Positions 34,508 through 34,599 of a stretch of 34,599 nucleotides of DNA are shown here, piece after piece. This DNA comes from Desulfobacteraceae bacterium (GTDB lineage Bacteria > Desulfobacterota > Desulfobacteria > Desulfobacterales > SURF-15). The stretch's first letter is position 1; every line of letters starts with the position of its first letter. Below the pieces are notes generated by a model. The model had not been told where the DNA came from, did no database searches, and was given only the letters and a program-made list of their open reading frames with translations. Position numbers and translations under genes: made by a program. The DNA lies in NCBI GenBank assembly GCA_003599475.1, contig QZKK01000231.1:1-34599 (forward strand). The letters are read 5' to 3'.

Positions 34508-34599
34508 TCATTCGCTGCGCACGGCCAGACACAAGGCGTCTTTTTCAGGCGAATGTTGGGGCAGGTAGGCGTAGAGGCTTACCGAACGGAACCGTTTGT
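34508..34599 (-). CDS. Possible 3' end of a gene running off the right edge
   Basis: A minus-strand frame enters from the window's end and stops at 34508 (TGA). The visible 29 residues (KRFRSVSLYAYLPQHSPEKD...CLAVRSE) are protein-like in composition, but the piece is too short to assign. The start is outside the window. Confidence 0.3.
   Translation of the reverse strand, partial: KRFRSVSLYAYLPQHSPEKDALCLAVRSE

Noticed and set aside
34450..34570. Possible integron attC-like site (GCGAATGTTGGG) near the right edge
   Set aside because: Only a loose match to a GTTRRRY-type core, no paired left end and no cassette structure.

Overview
The window is a 34.6-kb stretch of moderately GC-rich chromosomal DNA from a Gram-negative bacterium. 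An MlaA-type outer-membrane lipid protein, a YceH protein and a diderm-style peptide ABC system point that way. The gene set (an 11-subunit complex I without NuoE/F/G, a ChlI/ChlD-like metal chelatase, a DHCW cupin, and dispersed CCACGAAGACAC-type repeats) suggests an anaerobic Thermodesulfobacteriota/Deltaproteobacteria-like lineage. This is inference; there is no rRNA or marker gene here to settle it. No transposase, tRNA, rRNA or CRISPR array was seen.

Layout. (1) Bases 1-483 are a gene-free, repeat-bearing leader. (2) 484-11236 (+) is a tightly packed complex I operon in the order nuoI-A-B-C-D-H-J-K-L-M-N, with no NADH-input subunits (E, F, G); an inverted-repeat insert separates nuoD from nuoH. 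(3) A YkgJ-type cysteine-cluster gene follows on the same strand. (4) 11944-13973 (-) is a ChlI/ChlD-like AAA+/VWA chelatase gene whose two halves are joined only by a -1 frameshift at a run of nine A's. (5) 14227-15099 (+) is a ferritin-like/VIT1 membrane protein, convergent with a small cupin. (6) 22286 down to about 15096 (-) is a peptide-type ABC import operon (binding protein, two permeases, two ATPases) followed by an M20 amidohydrolase and the DHCW cupin. (7) Divergent from it, at 22485-24785 (+), is a PAS histidine kinase with a fused receiver domain. The two transcription units seem to share back-to-back -35 elements.

(8) 24868-28649 (-) holds a TPR protein, a creatininase-family hydrolase, two small cysteine-containing proteins (one of 54 aa), a PaaI-type thioesterase and YceH. 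(9) 28819-31050 (+) is an alpha/beta-hydrolase fused to MlaA. (10) An aldo/keto reductase, about 0.8 kb of poorly coding DNA with two small candidate ORFs, and a SEC-C protein follow on the minus strand; a possible partial gene runs off the right edge.

Most worth a second look: the frameshift in the chelatase gene, which could make a small (ChlI-like) and a medium (ChlD-like) subunit from one gene; the hydrolase-MlaA fusion; the asymmetric ATP sites predicted for the peptide transporter; and the shared divergent promoter region.
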